Part shown: positions 5,764 through 6,505 of the stretch, piece by piece | Position numbering within the stretch: position 1 is the first letter of the stretch | How the letters are laid out: each line of letters begins with the position of its first letter | From: CAYLLN01 sp036496265 | GTDB lineage: Bacteria; Planctomycetota; Planctomycetia; Pirellulales; Pirellulaceae | Length of the DNA: 6,505 bases | Assembly (NCBI GenBank): GCA_036496265.1 | Contig: DASXLL010000241.1 | Location: 1 to 6,505 of the forward strand | Direction of reading: 5' to 3' | Notes under the pieces: generated by a model | What the model saw: only the letters and a program-made list of their open reading frames with translations | Database searches by the model: none | Told to the model about the DNA's origin: nothing | Made by a program: the position numbers and the translations under genes

Positions 5764-5791
5764 AGAATACAGCCGAATGTCAGCCAGTCAA
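5764..5791 (-). promoter_or_regulatory. Candidate promoter of the recombinase operon
   Basis: On the - strand TTGACT (5791-5786) and TATTCT (5769-5764) are separated by 16 bases, a good sigma70-like pair. Transcription would begin near 5757 and give a leader of about 190 bases before the preferred GTG at 5567. Planctomycete promoters often diverge from the consensus, so this is a moderate call. The 22-bp tandem repeats lie about 30 bases upstream of the -35 box. Confidence 0.45.
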
Positions 5792-5821
5792 TCGCGTGCG
5801 GAGCGGCGAAAAATGGTCGCT

Positions 5822-5862
5822 ACAAGGCTGGGGTTGTGACACCACAAGGCCCCGGTTGTGAT
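5822..5862. repeat. Two tandem 22-bp dyad repeats (operator-like array)
   Basis: ACAAGGC-N3-GGTTGTGA occurs at 5822-5839 and again at 5844-5861, exactly 22 bases apart (about two helical turns). Each copy is itself a dyad (ACAA-N8-TTGT), and the junction forms another (TTGTG-N4-CACAA), so four half-sites alternate in orientation. The array lies between the divergent recombinase operon and the DUF2513 gene. It is typical of a cooperative regulator operator, but could also be an array of recombinase or excisionase binding sites. Confidence 0.6.
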
Positions 5863-5865
5863 ACT
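5836..5865 (+). promoter_or_regulatory. Possible promoter of the DUF2513-like gene, inside the repeats
   Basis: GTGACA (5836-5841) and GATACT (5860-5865) are 18 bases apart and match five and four of six consensus positions, with TG just before the -10. They overlap the second 22-bp repeat, so a protein bound there would block this promoter. This is a weak call based on consensus matching only. Confidence 0.3.
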
Positions 5866-6050
5866 CTCTTCAGGCCCCAGACCCCGGTGAGAACCCGGCT
5901 AAATGTACGCGTCGCGAAAGCGAAAAGAATTCCGAGTTTTTTTTCGCGGCTGGGAGTTTAGCAGGTCCGACGACGACAATCCACCGCGGCCAGTTGCTTT
6001 TCAGGATGGGCGGGCTGGCACTGACCGCCAACAACATTGGAGAGGACTGC

Positions 6051-6419
6051 ATGAAGCGCGACATGGAACTAATCCGAAAGATCTTACTGGTCGTCGAGGA
6101 GTCGCAAGGCGAACCGGATTTGACTGTCCTGTTCAAAGACGGGTACGACGAAGCAGCTCTCAGCTACAACGCCTGGCTAACTCAAGAAGCCGGCCTGACG
6201 GCTGGAATTGATCCGTGCTGGTCAGATTCTGATCCCTATCCCGCCGTTTTCCTGCGGCGACTGACTTGGCAGGGACACGAGTTTCTTGACGCCGCACGCA
6301 ACGAGCCACGCTGGAAGGGTGTAATGGGAAAGGTTAAGTCGGCTGGCGGGGGCGTAACCTTGGCCGTGCTGCAGTCGCTGCTCTCCGATGCGCTGAAACA
6401 GCAAATTGGGATTCCATAG
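6051..6419 (+). CDS. DUF2513-like protein (probable winged-helix accessory protein)
   Basis: The 122-residue product starts MKRDMELIRKILLVVEE and has, in order, a YNAWLTQEAGL segment, RLTWQGHEFLDAARNEPRW and a C-terminal helix after SAGGGVTLAVLQSLL. This order and wording match the DUF2513 family, small proteins found mostly on phages and genomic islands, which look like winged helix-turn-helix folds (family knowledge; function unknown). ATG 6051 is chosen because it matches the family N-terminus and because GGAGAGGA (6039-6046) lies just upstream; an in-frame ATG at 5994 would add 19 residues of no family resemblance. It is divergent from the recombinase operon across the repeat array, consistent with element cargo or a regulator acting on that array. 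No gene follows in the last 86 bases. Confidence 0.8.
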   Translation: MKRDMELIRKILLVVEESQGEPDLTVLFKDGYDEAALSYNAWLTQEAGLTAGIDPCWSDSDPYPAVFLRRLTWQGHEFLDAARNEPRWKGVMGKVKSAGGGVTLAVLQSLLSDALKQQIGIP

Positions 6420-6505
6420 CAGCCGAGTGGTTGCGTCATTCACAACGCCAGCGGTCTGATTGAACGTTTAGCCGCAATGAGGCCGTGACCGCATTCGCAT
6501 GCATT

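Larger units (their letters stand above)
5568..6050. other. Divergent control region without a confident gene
   Basis: These 483 bases separate the recombinase operon from the DUF2513-like gene. Open frames here are unpersuasive: they are Arg/Pro/Ser-rich or shadows of neighbours. They include the possible N-terminal extension of the small operon gene (to 5699). The region holds the candidate divergent promoters, the 22-bp repeats and long leaders on both sides. An eight-T run following an A-rich stretch lies at 5937-5944. No RNA gene was recognised. Confidence 0.5.

Noticed and set aside
5581..5961. Open frame of 126 codons on the + strand upstream of the DUF2513-like gene
   Set aside because: It is Arg/Ser-rich, covers the repeat array and candidate promoters, has no ribosome-binding site and overlaps the small operon gene's upstream region.
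5997..6003. Inverted copy of the CTGAAAA loop sequence as the second att core
   Set aside because: A 7-base match is expected by chance in a window this size (others occur at 644-650 and near 1235), and no tRNA-like sequence flanks it.

Overview
The window looks like planctomycete DNA (Pirellulales-like), by inference from its proteins. Two small genes near the left end carry the short N-terminal hydrophobic signatures RLRTLIIV and FSIRDVLWLT, which I recognise from large families of small planctomycete proteins. Base composition is moderately GC-rich and genes are loosely spaced on both strands. No genome-level check was possible.

Left part (1-2275) is ordinary chromosomal accessory DNA. 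It starts with the end of an IS3-family-like insertion sequence (1-104). A palindromic hairpin follows, then two tiny membrane-anchored planctomycete genes (+ strand), a small exported protein (- strand), and a multi-pass membrane protein resembling the YhfC family of putative intramembrane glutamic proteases (+ strand). The YhfC-like gene has an in-frame TAG. Past it the frame stays open for 38 more codons and encodes one more hydrophobic helix, so the gene appears to be freshly truncated.

Middle (2233-5567) is the most interesting part. A tRNA-Phe gene with a good sigma70-type promoter is intact through its D-arm and its 7-base anticodon loop, then stops matching tRNA exactly where the 3' anticodon stem should begin. 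To its right, on the - strand and reading towards it, is a tightly coupled three-gene operon: a small unrecognised protein, a 468-residue tyrosine recombinase with two N-terminal helix-turn-helix repeats and a Gln at the box II His position, and a 449-residue tyrosine recombinase with one such repeat and a full catalytic set. This reads as the attachment-site end of an integrative element whose integration split the tRNA. The 3' half of the tRNA is not in the window, so the element probably extends past the right edge.

Right part (5568-6505) holds a candidate promoter for the recombinase operon and a pair of 22-bp tandem dyad repeats, probably an operator or recombinase-binding array. After these comes a DUF2513-type winged-helix-like gene (+ strand), probably cargo of the same element. 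The repeats lie between the two divergent transcription units and could control both.
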